Position numbers and translations under genes: made by a program
Notes under the pieces: model-generated
What the model was told of the DNA's origin: nothing
What the model saw: the letters and a program-made list of their open reading frames with translations, nothing else
The model's database searches: none
Assembly: GCA_905183005.1 (NCBI GenBank)
Contig: CAJJDO010000085.1
Location: forward strand, 252,470 to 316,469
Reading direction: 5' to 3'
DNA from: Paramecium pentaurelia
Lineage: Eukaryota; Ciliophora; Oligohymenophorea; Peniculida; Parameciidae
DNA: 64,000 nucleotides
In this document: positions 62,097 to 64,000 of the stretch, piece after piece
Position numbering within the stretch: the first letter of the stretch is position 1
Layout of the letters: every line of letters starts with the position of its first letter

Positions 62097-64000
62097 ATGA
62101 ACTAAATTGGAATTGTTGATAAATTAGATGATTCCTTCAAAAAATTTAACTCCCGCATTCTTGAAGTTGATTAAGGTCGTATCAAATATTATTCTAAACC
62201 ACCACCAGATTTTTAATCTGAAAATCCAAAACTAAATGATAAACCTAAAGCTGGGTTAAATTTAAATCATATTGTATATTAGATTACTCTTCAGCAGTAT
62301 AGTAGATATAATTGAAGCAGACCCTAGAATTAGTAATGATCTTTAACCTAGAGTGATAGCCTTCACTTTTTATTCTAATCAATTACTTAAAGGGAATGAA
62401 TTAAACAAACCAGAACCTACACTTCCAAAACCTAAACCACCATTATAAACATGGATATTTCTATTCAGAGACATTGAATCCAGGGAAAGATGGTGTGAGA
62501 TATTTGCTATGAATTTGTAAAGACAAGAAGCACCAACTGCTTCTGTAAAGTAATTTGTAGAAAATCAATTGAAATAATTAGAAAAATTAAGGTACTCTAT
62601 TTTTTTAATTTCTTTTTTTAAGTCCTGATTAGATTAAGGAACAAAATCCAATTGAAAGTGTTGATGAAGAAGAGAAGCTCAAAAATGAGGCAAAAGTTCG
62701 ATCTGGAAAAGTTAAATAATTTAGAACAAATTTGAAATTATAAGAAATTGATAGGAAAAATAAAGAAGAAGAAATAAATAGATAAAGAAAATAATAATTT
62801 GAAGAAGAATAAAAAAGAGTAAATCTATAAAGAGAAGAGGAAGAGAAAAAGAGGAGAGAAGAGGAATAACGAAATTTAAGAAGAGAATAAGAAAGATAAA
62901 TGAAATTGAGAATATCAACAGCTTGGGAATTTAGATATTATTAAGCCTTAGAGGATTGTATTGAATCATGTGATAATTTTGATAACAGTATGAAAGCTGG
63001 TCTAAGATTAATTAAATATCTAGAGACTTTTAAAGAATAAGCTTTTATTACAGTGAAATAACTTATTTGTGAACTTTTAGATAAAAAAATTACAGTTGTA
63101 AATTAAAATTAGAGTGTGAATTTAATTGAAGAAGACAATTTAAAAAAAGTATTGCTTTTTATTTAATAATTTTAAGACTATATTCTCTAAACCTAAAAAG
63201 AAATAATAAAATAATGAAGAAAATAATTATGTTGGATAATTTCAAGATTGTTTTTATGGTACTTTTTAATTTAAAAGTAATAATATGCTTATATATATTG
63301 CAACATCTGAAACTGTTGAAAGAACCCTTTTAATACCTAATAAATCAGTAATGATTCAAAGTCTTAATCTAAATTTATTAGAATTACCTTTTTGGTATGG
63401 AATAATTCATTCAAATTGTAAAAAACGATAATTGTCAGATGAATTTAAAGCCTTAAATTATTTGAATGATATTTGTTTCTCACAAAGATCTGTGAATAAA
63501 TATTTTAAACTCAAAGTTCCATTATCATGTTAAATTGAATATTTAGGATTTAAAGCTTTAGTCTTAGCATGTCCTCCATCTCCTCTTGATGATTCTTCTC
63601 TTATATATGGTGTACCAAATGGTGAAAGTTATTACAAAGCATCTTAAAAACTAGAATTAGAAATTGAAGCTTTAGGTAGAAGTTTAGCAATCAAACCTCA
63701 TTGTTTTATGTGGAAAATAGAAAGGTTTGATCCAAAAAAAATATAATTGGATACCAAAAGATCTGTAATCTAATTATCTGTTAATACTTAAATACATAGT
63801 GGTAATATTGCTGAATTTGAATAATTAAAAGCTTAAATTAAAATATATGCAGATTAGGAATCTGAACAAGAAGTTAAACGATAAGGTTTATTTTATTTAC
63901 TTAAAGTGAAGGAAATACTACCTTATATTATTGAAGAACACTATTCAGAATTAGTTGAACAATCTAATAAGACAATTCCTGCAAATCATAACTTTGATCA
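62097..64000 (+). CDS. Coiled-coil protein with conserved C-terminal region (3' end outside window)
   Basis: Start ATG 62097 (MNQIGIVDKLDDSFKKFNSR). A 28-nt intron at about 62253-62280 joins KPKAG to LLFSSIVDIIEADPRI. A proline-rich hinge (PEPTLPKPKPPLQTWIFLF) is followed by a domain with RDIESRERWCEIFAMNL that resembles the last helix of a PH fold. Then comes a strongly charged coiled coil (EEEINRQRKQQFEEEQKR; REEEEKRREEEQRNLRR). The last part is globular (GFKALVLACPPSPLDDSSLI; YGVPNGESYYKASQKLELE; IEALGRSLAIKPHCFMW) and slightly recalls the CLU/TIF31 central domain. I do not claim that family. The gene continues past the window end. Confidence 0.7.

Noticed and set aside
1..64000. CRISPR arrays, bacterial operons, Shine-Dalgarno sites, insertion sequences, tRNA or rRNA genes
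   Set aside because: The genome is eukaryotic. No spaced direct repeats, transposase signatures or cloverleaf-like sequences were noticed by eye; a tRNAscan or Infernal run would settle the RNA question.

Overview
The window reads as macronuclear DNA of a ciliate, most likely a Paramecium species. Three things show this. (1) Recognisable proteins only appear when TAA and TAG are read as glutamine and TGA is the sole stop. (2) Genes are broken by tiny introns of about 20-34 nt with GTA...TAG borders. (3) Genes are packed tightly, with very AT-rich gaps, mostly under 500 nt. With the standard code almost nothing here is open. I cannot name the species. Exon joins were worked out by hand from frame continuity and family alignment, so outer limits are usually firmer than every internal junction.

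Layout: 1-7.6 kb holds an LMBR1-like membrane protein (partial), an unknown gene, a kelch-BTB gene and two tandem paralogs of an unknown family. 7.7-13.2 kb holds a hypothetical protein, a membrane RING-H2 protein, an EF-hand protein with an N-myristoylation-type start, and a kinase that has lost both catalytic aspartates. 13.4-20.3 kb holds an OST3/OST6 thioredoxin-like subunit, two uncertain genes, a four EF-hand protein, a GLTP-fold protein, a mitochondrial carrier and a ubiquitin-specific protease. 20.7-32.5 kb holds an OTU-like/cold-shock fusion, a coiled-coil protein, Rab6, a small hypothetical, an RRM-like protein, a RING-CH plus FHA protein, an unknown gene, an ankyrin protein and a double-SAM protein.

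32.5-49.4 kb is the most striking part. A 7.4 kb P-type-ATPase/guanylyl cyclase fusion with swapped catalytic domains is followed by UAP1 with a Gln-rich tail, a PKA regulatory subunit, a PARG, ribosomal protein eL22, and a soluble-adenylyl-cyclase-like gene that reads into a PH domain. Two cyclic-nucleotide synthases and a cyclic-nucleotide receptor thus lie within 17 kb.

50.3-54.1 kb contains an intact alpha-tubulin gene and two truncated repeats of it separated by single N characters. I read this as unmerged contig ends rather than a real array. 54.5-64 kb holds an EF-hand protein divergent from alpha-tubulin, a FYVE/TBC-like/coiled-coil protein, ribosomal protein uS8, an Enhancer-of-Polycomb-like protein and a partial coiled-coil protein running off the end.

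No tRNA, rRNA, CRISPR array or transposon was recognised.
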